A DNA stretch of 11,812 bases from an uncultured Porphyromonadaceae bacterium (GTDB lineage: Bacteria > Bacteroidota > Bacteroidia > Bacteroidales > Muribaculaceae): NCBI GenBank assembly GCA_947175225.1, contig CAMWLX010000071.1, forward strand, positions 1-11,812, read 5' to 3'. The notes under the pieces were generated by a model, which saw nothing but the letters and a program-made list of their open reading frames with translations, was not told where the DNA came from and made no database searches. Position numbers and translations under genes: made by a program. This document shows positions 1-6,883 of this stretch, piece by piece (position 1 is the first letter of the stretch; the number at the start of each line of letters is the position of its first letter).

Positions 1-53
1 CTCGCGACCCTTAGCTTGGAAGGCTAATGCTCTACCAACTGAGCTACTTCCGC
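1..53 (-). tRNA. tRNA-Gly(TCC), 3' end cut off by window edge
   Basis: Read on the minus strand from 53, the cloverleaf runs: acceptor GCGGAAG, TA, D-arm GCTC/GAGC, anticodon stem TTAGC/GCTAA (fully paired), loop CTTCCAA with anticodon TCC (window 20-18), variable loop GGGTC, and the first T-stem strand GCGAG. The T-loop and 3' acceptor strand lie beyond base 1, so the gene is partial only because of the window edge. It is third in a co-directional array, 9 nt after tRNA-Tyr, and has no promoter of its own. Confidence 0.95.
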
Positions 54-62
54 ATAAAATAG

Positions 63-145
63 TGGGCGAAGATGGATTCGAACCACCGAAGGTATCAACC
101 AGCAGATTTACAGTCTGCCCCATTTGGCCACTCTGGTATTCGCCC
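63..145 (-). tRNA. tRNA-Tyr(GTA)
   Basis: Complete class II tRNA of 83 nt. The acceptor strands GGGCGAA and TTCGCCC pair perfectly with discriminator A at 63. The anticodon stem GCAGA/TCTGC closes the loop CTGTAAA, giving anticodon GTA (window 111-109). A 14-nt variable arm containing a GGT/ACC mini-stem is the expected tyrosine signature. The T-stem has one G·U pair and the usual TTCGAAT loop. No CCA is encoded after the discriminator. The gene lies 18 nt after tRNA-Thr and 9 nt before tRNA-Gly, so the three are very likely cut from one precursor. Confidence 0.96.
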
Positions 146-163
146 AAAATTTCATTGTTCTTG

Positions 164-237
164 AGCCTCTTGTCGGATTCGAACCAACGACCCCGAGATT
201 ACAAATCACGTGCTCTGGCCAACTGAGCTAAAGAGGC
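164..237 (-). tRNA. tRNA-Thr(TGT), first gene of the tRNA array
   Basis: Complete 74-nt cloverleaf. The acceptor strands GCCTCTT and AAGAGGC pair, the D-arm is GCTC/GAGC, the T-stem is GTTGG/CCGAC and the loop is TTCGAAT. The anticodon loop TTTGTAA gives TGT (window 203-201), a threonine anticodon. The anticodon stem CGTGA/TCTCG has a T-T mismatch at its middle pair. The discriminator is T, and the genome encodes no CCA after it. As the promoter-proximal tRNA it follows a leader of roughly 55 nt after the promoter at 331-300. Confidence 0.95.
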
Positions 238-299
238 ATTGTATTTTGATTTCAGGCTTGCTTTTAGTGTTTCAAAAGCTTCATTCCCGAAACCGAGTG

Positions 300-331
300 C
301 AAAGTTACAACTTTTTTTTTTACCCACCAAA
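300..331 (-). promoter_or_regulatory. Bacteroides-type promoter for the tRNA array
   Basis: On the minus strand, TTTG (331-328) is followed after exactly 20 nt by TAACTTTG (307-300). This matches the Bacteroidota primary-sigma consensus TTTG-(19-21)-TAnnTTTG. The spacer holds a run of ten A residues. Transcription should begin a few bases past 300, near 294, leaving a leader of about 55 nt before tRNA-Thr. The -33 box lies only 10 bases beyond the end of the glmS terminator T-run, so the two units are tightly packed but separate. Confidence 0.85.
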
Positions 332-340
332 TTTTTCGGC

Positions 341-381
341 AAAAAAATTGCATACGGACCTCATTTTTTTTAGTCCGTATG
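341..381 (-). terminator. Intrinsic terminator after glmS
   Basis: The minus strand reads CATACGGAC (381-373), a 13-nt A-rich loop, then GTCCGTATG (359-351), a perfect 9-bp stem. Two bases later comes a run of seven T (347-341). The stem and U-tract form a standard rho-independent terminator, and the T-run exists only in this orientation. It starts 57 nt beyond the glmS stop codon. An upstream GGTCCG (390-385) could compete for the first stem strand. Confidence 0.85.
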
Positions 382-437
382 CTTCGGACCAATTGTAGCT
401 TTAGTATATTTTGCTTAATTTCAGACAGATAGTCGAT

Positions 438-2282
438 TTATTCCACTGTCACTGATTTAGCAAGATTTCTTGGCATGTCTACGTCCTTCCCCTTGTTGAT
501 AGCTATATAATACGATAGCAGCTGGAGCGGAACGCTCGTAATGATAGGGGTGAGACACTCCGGGACATCAGGCACCTCAATCACATGATCGGCGATATTC
601 TTGATCTCCTTGTCTCCCTCTGAGACTATTGCTATGACACTTCCATGGCGCGCCTTCACCTGCTGCACATTATTGACAATCTTCTCGTATAGATGATCGT
701 TAGGCGCAATTATCACGGTAGGCATCTCTGCATCTATGAGCGCGATCGGGCCATGCTTCATTTCAGCTGCAGGATATCCTTCAGCATGAATATAGGAAAT
801 CTCCTTAAGCTTCAATGCCCCTTCGAGTGCAACCGGATAGCTGTAGCCTCGCCCGAGATATAGGAAGTTGTGAGCATAGGTAAAGATCAAAGAGAGCCTT
901 TCGATCTGGTCGTTGAGTTCAAGTGTCTGCTTGACATATTCAGGAATCTTAAGGATTTCCTCACCGATTTTATCAAGTTCCTCCTTAGGCATAGAGCCTT
1001 TAAGTTCTGCTATAGCCATAGCAAGAAGAGTAAGCACCATCACCTGGCCTGTGAATGCCTTCGTGGAAGCAACTCCAATCTCGGGTCCTACATGGATATA
1101 TGTGCCCGAATCAGTGTTGCGCGGAATCGAACTTCCCACAACGTTGCTGATTCCATATACATATGCCCCGGCTTCATGCGCCATCTGAATAGCCGCAAGT
1201 GTGTCGGCGGTCTCGCCACTCTGAGACACAGCTATGACCACATCCCTATCATCCAGCACAGGATTGCTGTATCTGAATTCACTTGCATATTCCACTTCCA
1301 CTGGAATACGACACATATCCTGAATAAGATATTTGCCTATCAGCGAAGCATGCCACGATGTGCCGCAAGCAACGATTATAATCCTCTTGGCATTTAGGAA
1401 CTTCTCTTTGCTATCCAACACACCGCTGATAATTATTTTTTTACCTTCTTCTGTCACCCTTCCTCTGATACAATCACGGAGAGTAGATGGCTGCTCAAAT
1501 ATCTCTTTCAGCATAAAATGCGGATACCCACCCTTTTCAAGCTGAGAAATGGAGAGTTGCAAAGTCTTTACGTCGACTTTAGTCTCTTCATTATTCAGGT
1601 TGATAAGTTTAAGAGGTTCGGTCTTTGACACTACTGCAATCTCATTATCTTTTACGTAGACCACATCCTTTGTGTATTCCACAATTGGAGTAGCGTCAGA
1701 AGCAAGAAACATCTCGCCCTCCCCTATTCCTATGACGAGAGGAGAGCTTTTGCGGGCGGCAATGATAGTGTCCGGATTGTTTTTTTCAATCACAGCTATC
1801 GCATATGCCCCGACCACTTGCTTCAAAGCCTCCTTGACTGCATCGAGCAAGGAACAATCATTATGGGTTCTGATATATTCTATAAGCTGCACCAGCACTT
1901 CAGTATCAGTCTCCGACTGAAATTTGCAACCATTCTGTATAAGCGCATCTTTCAGCACCTTGTAGTTCTCAATTGTGCCATTATGCACCAGTGCTATCTC
2001 CTCATCTTCGCTGAAATGAGGATGTGCATTGCGGTCGGAAGGCTCGCCGTGGGTTGCCCAGCGTGTATGCGCTATGCCTGTGCCTCCGGTCGTATCCTTA
2101 TCCTTGCAGTAATCTTCAAGATTAGAAACCTTTCCACGAGATTTATATACATTCAGCTTTCCAGAAGGGCTGACAAGCGCCACGCCCGCACTGTCATACC
2201 CTCTGTATTCCAAGCGGTGCAAGCCTTTGATAAGAATATCGTAGGCATTTCTATTGCCTACATATCCTACTATTCCACACAT
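438..2282 (-). CDS. glmS: Glucosamine-fructose-6-phosphate aminotransferase (isomerizing)
   Basis: Cytosolic enzyme making glucosamine-6-phosphate from fructose-6-phosphate and glutamine, the entry step to UDP-GlcNAc for peptidoglycan and LPS. The protein has 614 aa, the usual GlmS length. The N-terminal class II glutamine amidotransferase half begins MCGIVGYVG, with Cys2 as nucleophile after Met1 removal. RGYDSAG is at 27-33, HTRWATHG at 72-79, and the HNGTIENY oxyanion-hole region at 100-107. Two SIS sugar-binding domains follow, with CGTSWHAS at 306-313, SQSGETADT at 353-361 and EGYPAAEMKHGP at 501-512. The C-terminus MPRNLAKSVTVE is the hallmark family tail. The start is fixed by the obligatory MCGIVGY. 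No Shine-Dalgarno sequence precedes it. It is last in the unit, 98 bp after cca. I see no good separate promoter and no room for a glmS ribozyme. Confidence 0.98.
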   Translation of the reverse strand: MCGIVGYVGNRNAYDILIKGLHRLEYRGYDSAGVALVSPSGKLNVYKSRGKVSNLEDYCKDKDTTGGTGIAHTRWATHGEPSDRNAHPHFSEDEEIALVHNGTIENYKVLKDALIQNGCKFQSETDTEVLVQLIEYIRTHNDCSLLDAVKEALKQVVGAYAIAVIEKNNPDTIIAARKSSPLVIGIGEGEMFLASDATPIVEYTKDVVYVKDNEIAVVSKTEPLKLINLNNEETKVDVKTLQLSISQLEKGGYPHFMLKEIFEQPSTLRDCIRGRVTEEGKKIIISGVLDSKEKFLNAKRIIIVACGTSWHASLIGKYLIQDMCRIPVEVEYASEFRYSNPVLDDRDVVIAVSQSGETADTLAAIQMAHEAGAYVYGISNVVGSSIPRNTDSGTYIHVGPEIGVASTKAFTGQVMVLTLLAMAIAELKGSMPKEELDKIGEEILKIPEYVKQTLELNDQIERLSLIFTYAHNFLYLGRGYSYPVALEGALKLKEISYIHAEGYPAAEMKHGPIALIDAEMPTVIIAPNDHLYEKIVNNVQQVKARHGSVIAIVSEGDKEIKNIADHVIEVPDVPECLTPIITSVPLQLLSYYIAINKGKDVDMPRNLAKSVTVE

Positions 2283-2337
2283 ATTCGTAAGTTTTAAAAG
2301 TTTCTGTTTTCAAAATAGAGAACACCCTCAATATTAC

Positions 2338-2373
2338 GATGGAATTTCTCTATATATTAACGAGCATTCCATC
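2338..2373 (-). repeat. Inverted repeat in the cca-glmS spacer
   Basis: GATGGAAT (2373-2366 on the minus strand) and ATTCCATC (2345-2338) form a perfect 8-bp stem around a 20-nt A/T-rich loop, just after the cca stop codon. No T-run follows on either side, so it is not a convincing terminator. It could be an mRNA processing or stabilising structure separating cca from glmS, or chance in A/T-rich DNA. Confidence 0.5.
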
Positions 2374-2380
2374 CTGTTTA

Positions 2381-3829
2381 TTATTCAGGCGACTGGATAT
2401 TTACCTCCTGACTCTCATCCATAGCCACGTTGCTCCAATGAGCCACCAAATATTCCCACGCTGCGTCATGATCATTCGGTATCAATCCGTCAAGAATGGC
2501 ATCTTTCACCATCTGCTTCAATCTCGAAATCTCTTGAGAGGGGGGTATCCCAAGACGCTCCATGATTTCATTGCCGTTGATAGGGTTTTTCCATTTCCTG
2601 TAGTCATCGGCAGCGACAATCTCTTTCATGCGCTCCCGGAGCGCCATGAATCCGTCGAGTGCTGACTTCACCTTTACCGGATTCCTTGAAGTAAGGTCAG
2701 ATTCAGCAAGTATCATAAGGTCTTCCACATCCTCTCCGGCATCGGTCAGCAACCGTCTGACTCCGGAATCGCTCACTCCCTCTTCCCCCACTTGCTGAGG
2801 ACGCATATGGAGTCCGACAAGTTTTTGCACATACTTCATCTTATCGTTGAGAGGCAACTTCATAGCCTGAAATATCCGAGGCACCATCCGCTCTCCAATG
2901 AAGTTGTGGTTGTGGAAGGTCCAGCCAAGATTATTGTCCCATTTTTTTGTGACGGGTTTGGCTATATCATGGAAGAGGGCTGCCCAACGAAGCCACTCAT
3001 TGTCAGACCTGTCAGCAACATTATCGACAACTTTCAACGTATGCAGGAAATTGTCCTTATGAGCGCGACCTCCTACAGAGTCAACTCCTTTCAGAGCATA
3101 GACTTCCGGCATTATACGCTCCAAAAGTCCACTTTCATCGAGAAGCATGAAGCCTATCGAGGGATGCCTCGAGCGCATTATCTTTCTGAGCTCATCATTG
3201 ATCCTTTCTTTTGTGATGATCTCTATCCTCTGGGCATTTCGCTTGATTCCATCGAATGTTTCCGGCATGATATCAAACTCAAGCTGCGTAGCAAAGCGGA
3301 TTGCCCTCATCATCCGGAGAGGATCATCGCTGAAAGTCACATCCGGATCCAATGGAGTGCGGATGATCTTCTTTTCAATGTCAGCAAGGCCTCCAAATGG
3401 ATCAACGAGCTCGGCGAATCTATCGGCATTCAGACATATTGCCATTGCATTGATCGTAAAATCCCTTCGCTTCTGATCGTCGTCGAGTGTACCGTCTTCC
3501 ACAATCGGATTCCTTGAGTCGCGAGTATAGCTTTCCTTCCTTGCGCCAACGAATTCCAATTCCAGATCCTTATGCTTTATCTGGGCTGTGCCATAATTAG
3601 CATAGACAGTCAATCTTCCTTTTTTTCCAAGTCGCTCAGCGACGGCGCGTGCCAAAGCAATCCCACTTCCAACAGTCACAAAGTCTAGATCGGCTGAATG
3701 GCGTCTGAGGAAAATGTCGCGGACAAATCCTCCTACTACATACACCTCCAGCCCCATGCCGTCAGCAGTCTCACCGATGACTCTGAATATCGGATTTGTC
3801 AATTTCTCCTTAAGCTTCTTTAGGGTCAT
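2381..3829 (-). CDS. cca: tRNA nucleotidyltransferase (class II CCA-adding enzyme) with HD domain
   Basis: Adds or repairs the 3' CCA of tRNAs from CTP and ATP. The 482-aa protein shows the class II polymerase-beta-like head in order: VGGFVRD (32-38), the metal-binding DLD (47-49), RRDFTINAMA (121-130, including the RRD that selects C), DDPLRMMRAIRFA (168-180) and the ERINDEL block (208-214). An HD domain follows (HTLKVVDNVA at 263-272, ALFHDIAKP at 284-292), as is common in this family. The ATG lies inside the last codons of ricT, overlapping it by 20 nt, and no Shine-Dalgarno sequence is visible; translation is probably coupled. The next Met is residue 25, within the fold, which supports this start. 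Specific CC-only or A-only addition cannot be ruled out from sequence, but a full CCA enzyme is likelier. Both complete tRNAs in the window lack encoded CCA and so would need it. Confidence 0.94.
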   Translation of the reverse strand: MTLKKLKEKLTNPIFRVIGETADGMGLEVYVVGGFVRDIFLRRHSADLDFVTVGSGIALARAVAERLGKKGRLTVYANYGTAQIKHKDLELEFVGARKESYTRDSRNPIVEDGTLDDDQKRRDFTINAMAICLNADRFAELVDPFGGLADIEKKIIRTPLDPDVTFSDDPLRMMRAIRFATQLEFDIMPETFDGIKRNAQRIEIITKERINDELRKIMRSRHPSIGFMLLDESGLLERIMPEVYALKGVDSVGGRAHKDNFLHTLKVVDNVADRSDNEWLRWAALFHDIAKPVTKKWDNNLGWTFHNHNFIGERMVPRIFQAMKLPLNDKMKYVQKLVGLHMRPQQVGEEGVSDSGVRRLLTDAGEDVEDLMILAESDLTSRNPVKVKSALDGFMALRERMKEIVAADDYRKWKNPINGNEIMERLGIPPSQEISRLKQMVKDAILDGLIPNDHDAAWEYLVAHWSNVAMDESQEVNIQSPE

Positions 3830-5252
3830 GTGTCAGTGTATTGGTTGTCTTTTGATCTTTATTATTCTGTTTTCGTTTATTGCGTCGCTGATTGCCCGAC
3901 TTGTGTCCGGCTCCGGGATTCTCTTGCTCTGATGCCTCCTGCTTTTCAGGCATAGGCTTCTTTCCTGAATTTTTCTGAGCTTGTGCAGCTTGATTGCCTT
4001 GATTGCCCTGCTTATGCTTTTGCTTCTTTTTCTTGGCTTTGTCAAAGCGAGTCAGTGCATCCTGATCTGTAAGGTCGATATATTCCCTTCTCTCCTCCGA
4101 ACTGTTAGCATCTCCCACAAGTTTGTCAGGCCTTATACCCTGCTTGTTGAGTGCTATGATTTCAAATGCTCTCGAAGCAGGGATTACTGTCAGGTTGGCT
4201 CCCATCCGCTTGTCGGTGCTGTAGGTGAGCATACGGGTCAATATATCTGTCTTGAAAAGGAAGAAGTCTGCATCCTTCGTCTGGAGTATAGTTTCTTTCG
4301 GCGGCAACTGCTTGACTGCCTCTGCGTATGCATCTATCTCGAAATTGAGGCAGCATTTCAGTTTTGCACATTGTCCGGCAAGTTTCTGTGGATTCATCGA
4401 AAGATCCTGTATGCGAGCTGCCCCGGTGCCGACACTCACAAAATGAGTCATCCAGCTTGAGCAGCACAAGGGGCGACCGCATGGCCCGATTCCACCGATG
4501 CGCCCTGTCTCCTGCCGGGCACCGATCTGCTTCATCTCTATCCTGACCTTGAATTCCTCGGCGAGTATTCGTATCAGCTTCCTGAAGTCGACGCGCTCAT
4601 CGGCAATATAATAGAAGATGGCTTTGCTGCCGTCTCCTTGATATTCCACATCGCCTATCTTCATGTTAAGGCCCAATTCCTCTGCAATAGCACGCGACTT
4701 TATCATAGTGCTGTGCTCTTTGCTTCGAGCCTCATCGAAGCGTTCAATGTCGGCAGGGCGAGCCTTTCTGAAAACCTTCTTTAGCTCATCGAGATTATCG
4801 GCATCCAGCTTTGCCTTAGCCATCTGCATCCTGACGAGAGGTCCGATCATTGTCACTTGTCCGATGTCATGGCCATTTGCAGCTTCTACAGCCACCAGAT
4901 CGCCAATCTCAAGACTCAGCTTGGAAGAATTAAGGTAAAATCCGGCACGAGTATTCTTAAACTGCACTTGCACTGCCGGGAAATCTGCTGATGTGGATAT
5001 ATCTCCGAGCCAGTTCGTGGCATAAAGCTTTCCACGCGGCTCTCTACGCCAGCCCATCACCTTATGGGCGCCACAGCTGCCACATCCATCCCCATCATCG
5101 GAACTGCATCCGCCTCCTCCACAACCGTTGTCGCAGCCTGAATCGCATCCACTGCAATTTGTACAGTCAGGGATGGGCTTCAGTTCGGTCTGAGAGGAGA
5201 TTTCCGGATCCGGCTCTCTTGCAGGAAGTGGTTTGTTTTCTATTTCATCCAT
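3810..5252 (-). CDS. ricT: RicT/YaaT-like PSP1-domain protein with Cys-rich N-terminus
   Basis: The 480-aa core (about 75-345) matches the PSP1/RicT family. In Bacillus subtilis RicT forms an Fe-S-bearing complex with RicA and RicF that promotes RNase Y processing of mRNAs. Visible family marks are VDFRKLIRILAEEFKVRIEM (221-240), IGPCGRPLCCSSW (255-267) and GQCAKLKCCLNFE (293-305). The paired C-x4-CC motifs (C258/263/264 and C295/300/301) are the likely cluster ligands. Two unusual parts flank the core: an N-terminal stretch with eight cysteines (30, 33, 36, 40, 44, 49, 57, 60) among Gly and Asp, and a tail from about 405 rich in Lys, Gln and Asn, possibly RNA-binding. The start is backed by a strong Shine-Dalgarno sequence; a start at Met66 would remove the Cys cluster. 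The gene lies 13 bp after rny and overlaps cca. Function by family is solid; the partnership with RNase Y here is inferred from context. Confidence 0.9.
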   Translation of the reverse strand: MDEIENKPLPAREPDPEISSQTELKPIPDCTNCSGCDSGCDNGCGGGGCSSDDGDGCGSCGAHKVMGWRREPRGKLYATNWLGDISTSADFPAVQVQFKNTRAGFYLNSSKLSLEIGDLVAVEAANGHDIGQVTMIGPLVRMQMAKAKLDADNLDELKKVFRKARPADIERFDEARSKEHSTMIKSRAIAEELGLNMKIGDVEYQGDGSKAIFYYIADERVDFRKLIRILAEEFKVRIEMKQIGARQETGRIGGIGPCGRPLCCSSWMTHFVSVGTGAARIQDLSMNPQKLAGQCAKLKCCLNFEIDAYAEAVKQLPPKETILQTKDADFFLFKTDILTRMLTYSTDKRMGANLTVIPASRAFEIIALNKQGIRPDKLVGDANSSEERREYIDLTDQDALTRFDKAKKKKQKHKQGNQGNQAAQAQKNSGKKPMPEKQEASEQENPGAGHKSGNQRRNKRKQNNKDQKTTNTLTHDPKEA

Positions 5253-5260
5253 AGGCTACA

Positions 5261-5267
5261 CTCCTTT
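5261..5267 (-). promoter_or_regulatory. Strong Shine-Dalgarno site for ricT
   Basis: AAAGGAG (5267-5261 on the minus strand) ends 8 nt before the ricT ATG and overlaps the rny TAA stop codon. It is the only clear Shine-Dalgarno sequence before a gene start here; the others have plain A/T-rich leaders, as is usual in Bacteroidota. It supports the ATG at 5252 over the internal Met66, and so supports the Cys-rich N-terminus as translated. It also suggests reinitiation by ribosomes finishing rny. Confidence 0.8.
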
Positions 5268-6828
5268 ATTTAGCATAAGCCACGGCACGGGTCTCACGAA
5301 TAACGGTGATCTTAACCTGACCCGGATAAGTGAGTTCGTCTTGGATTCTCTTCGCAATATTTGCAGATAGACTTTCGATTTCTTCGTCGGAGATCTTGTC
5401 TGCTCCTACAATGACGCGAAGCTCGCGTCCGGCCTGAATAGCATAAGTCTTGATGACGCCAGGATATGAGAGAGCAAGCTGCTCAAGGTCGTTGAGACGC
5501 TTGATGTAAGCCTCTACTATTTCGCGGCGAGCACCCGGACGCGCACCTGAGATGGCATCGCAGACCTGAACGATCGGAGAAAGCAATGAAGTCATCTCCA
5601 CTTCATCGTGGTGTGCGCCGATTGCATTGCAGATATCTGGTTTCTCCTTGAATTTTTCCGCAAGTTTCATGCCAAAGATAGCATGTGGGATTTCAGGATC
5701 GTCATCAGGCACCTTGCCAATGTCGTGAAGGAGTCCTGCCCTACGAGCTTTCTTCGGGTTAAGGCCAAGCTCAGCTGCCATGATTGCGCATAGATTGGCC
5801 GTCTCCCTTGCGTGCTGCAGAAGATTCTGACCGTAGGAAGAGCGGTATTTCATCTTGCCTACCATTCTGATGAGTTCGGGGTGAAGTCCGTGGATGCCGA
5901 GGTCGATACAAGTACGCTTTCCTGTCTCGTTGATTTCCTCCTCAATCTGCTTTTTGACTTTTGCCACTACTTCTTCGATACGTGCCGGATGGATACGTCC
6001 GTCGAGCACGAGCTGATGCAATGCCAGACGGGCAATTTCGCGGCGGACGGGGTCGAAACCTGAAAGCACAATAGCTTCCGGAGTATCATCTACAATAATC
6101 TCTATGCCGGTAGCAGCTTCAAGCGCCCGGATATTGCGACCTTCGCGGCCTATGATACGCCCCTTGATTTCGTCGTTCTCAATATGGAATACGGTGACCG
6201 AATTTTCTACAGCAGCTTCCGTGGCCACTCGCTGTATAGACTGGATCACGATTTTCTTTGCCTCCTTATTAGCAGTCAACTTTGCCTCGTCCATGATATC
6301 GTTGATATATCCCTGGGCAGCAGTTCTTGCTTCATCTTTCAAGTTCTCAATCAGACGCTCTTTAGCCTCCTCGGCAGAAAGCCCGGAAATGTGCTCAAGC
6401 TGTTCTTGTGCTTGGCGATAGAGATGCTCCACTTCACCCCTGCGAGACTCGAGAGAGCGTTCAAGGTTTTCTGCATTGTTCATGCGTGTGTCAAGGCTCT
6501 GCTTCTGTGAGTCGAGTTCTTTCTTGCGACGGTTGAGTTCGTTCTGCTGCTGATTAAGCTGCATTTCTCGTTGTTTTGCCCTTGCTTCTGAAGCCTGAGC
6601 CTTCTGTATCTTTGAGTTGGCGGTTCGCTCGGCCTCTGAGAGTATCTTCACTTCCTGCTCTTTTGCCTCAATGATCTTCTTTTCCTTAATCACTTCTGCA
6701 TCCTTACGAGCATCTTCAAGAATCATATTTGCTCTGCTGGCGGCATTCTTTTTGCTCATCGAAGAGGCTGCCGCATACCCTGCTACTGCAGCCGCCACGG
6801 CTATGATGATCCATATAGCTGTTGTCAT
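5266..6828 (-). CDS. rny: Ribonuclease Y
   Basis: Membrane-anchored endoribonuclease that starts mRNA turnover by internal cleavage. The 520-aa protein has the full family layout: an N-terminal transmembrane helix (about 4-21), a long charged coiled coil (about 30-150, rich in Glu, Lys, Gln), a KH RNA-binding domain with GRIIGREGRNIRALE (223-237), and an HD hydrolase domain with HARETANL (339-346), the catalytic LLHDIGK (366-372) and GAHHDE (404-409). The C-terminus YPGQVKITVIRETRAVAYAK is typical. No Shine-Dalgarno sequence is seen at the ATG; the transmembrane helix begins at residue 4, which fits this start. A terminator-like hairpin lies about 56 nt upstream, between zapA and rny, so rny may depend on read-through or on its own promoter that I could not identify. 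ricT, a likely functional partner, follows at 13 bp. Confidence 0.97.
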   Translation of the reverse strand: MTTAIWIIIAVAAAVAGYAAASSMSKKNAASRANMILEDARKDAEVIKEKKIIEAKEQEVKILSEAERTANSKIQKAQASEARAKQREMQLNQQQNELNRRKKELDSQKQSLDTRMNNAENLERSLESRRGEVEHLYRQAQEQLEHISGLSAEEAKERLIENLKDEARTAAQGYINDIMDEAKLTANKEAKKIVIQSIQRVATEAAVENSVTVFHIENDEIKGRIIGREGRNIRALEAATGIEIIVDDTPEAIVLSGFDPVRREIARLALHQLVLDGRIHPARIEEVVAKVKKQIEEEINETGKRTCIDLGIHGLHPELIRMVGKMKYRSSYGQNLLQHARETANLCAIMAAELGLNPKKARRAGLLHDIGKVPDDDPEIPHAIFGMKLAEKFKEKPDICNAIGAHHDEVEMTSLLSPIVQVCDAISGARPGARREIVEAYIKRLNDLEQLALSYPGVIKTYAIQAGRELRVIVGADKISDEEIESLSANIAKRIQDELTYPGQVKITVIRETRAVAYAK

Positions 6829-6883
6829 ATCGTTACTTGATGTTTTATGTTTTTTATATTGTTATTAATGTTTAGAATTATAG

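Noticed and set aside
260..279. Hairpin GCTTTT/AAAAGC in the tRNA leader
   Set aside because: Only 6 A/T-rich base pairs with an 8-nt loop; not enough to call a regulatory element.
210..398. 62-codon plus-strand frame over tRNA-Thr and the spacer
   Set aside because: It overlaps a tRNA gene, a promoter and a terminator, and the translation is Phe-rich from T-runs.
870..1397. 175-codon plus-strand frame, with several others across 438-2282
   Set aside because: Antisense to glmS, a confident gene; the Cys/His/Ser-rich composition is typical of reverse-frame shadows.
2311..2317. TATTTTG upstream of glmS as a possible -7 box
   Set aside because: One base short of TAnnTTTG and no TTTG at 19-21 nt upstream; not supported as a promoter.
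2283..2380. glmS ribozyme upstream of glmS
   Set aside because: The gap is too short and shows none of the expected core; the element is known mainly from Firmicutes and relatives.
2792..3517. 241-codon open frame on the plus strand
   Set aside because: It lies wholly antisense to cca, whose motifs are clear; the protein has no recognisable pattern and no promoter. It is an open-frame shadow.
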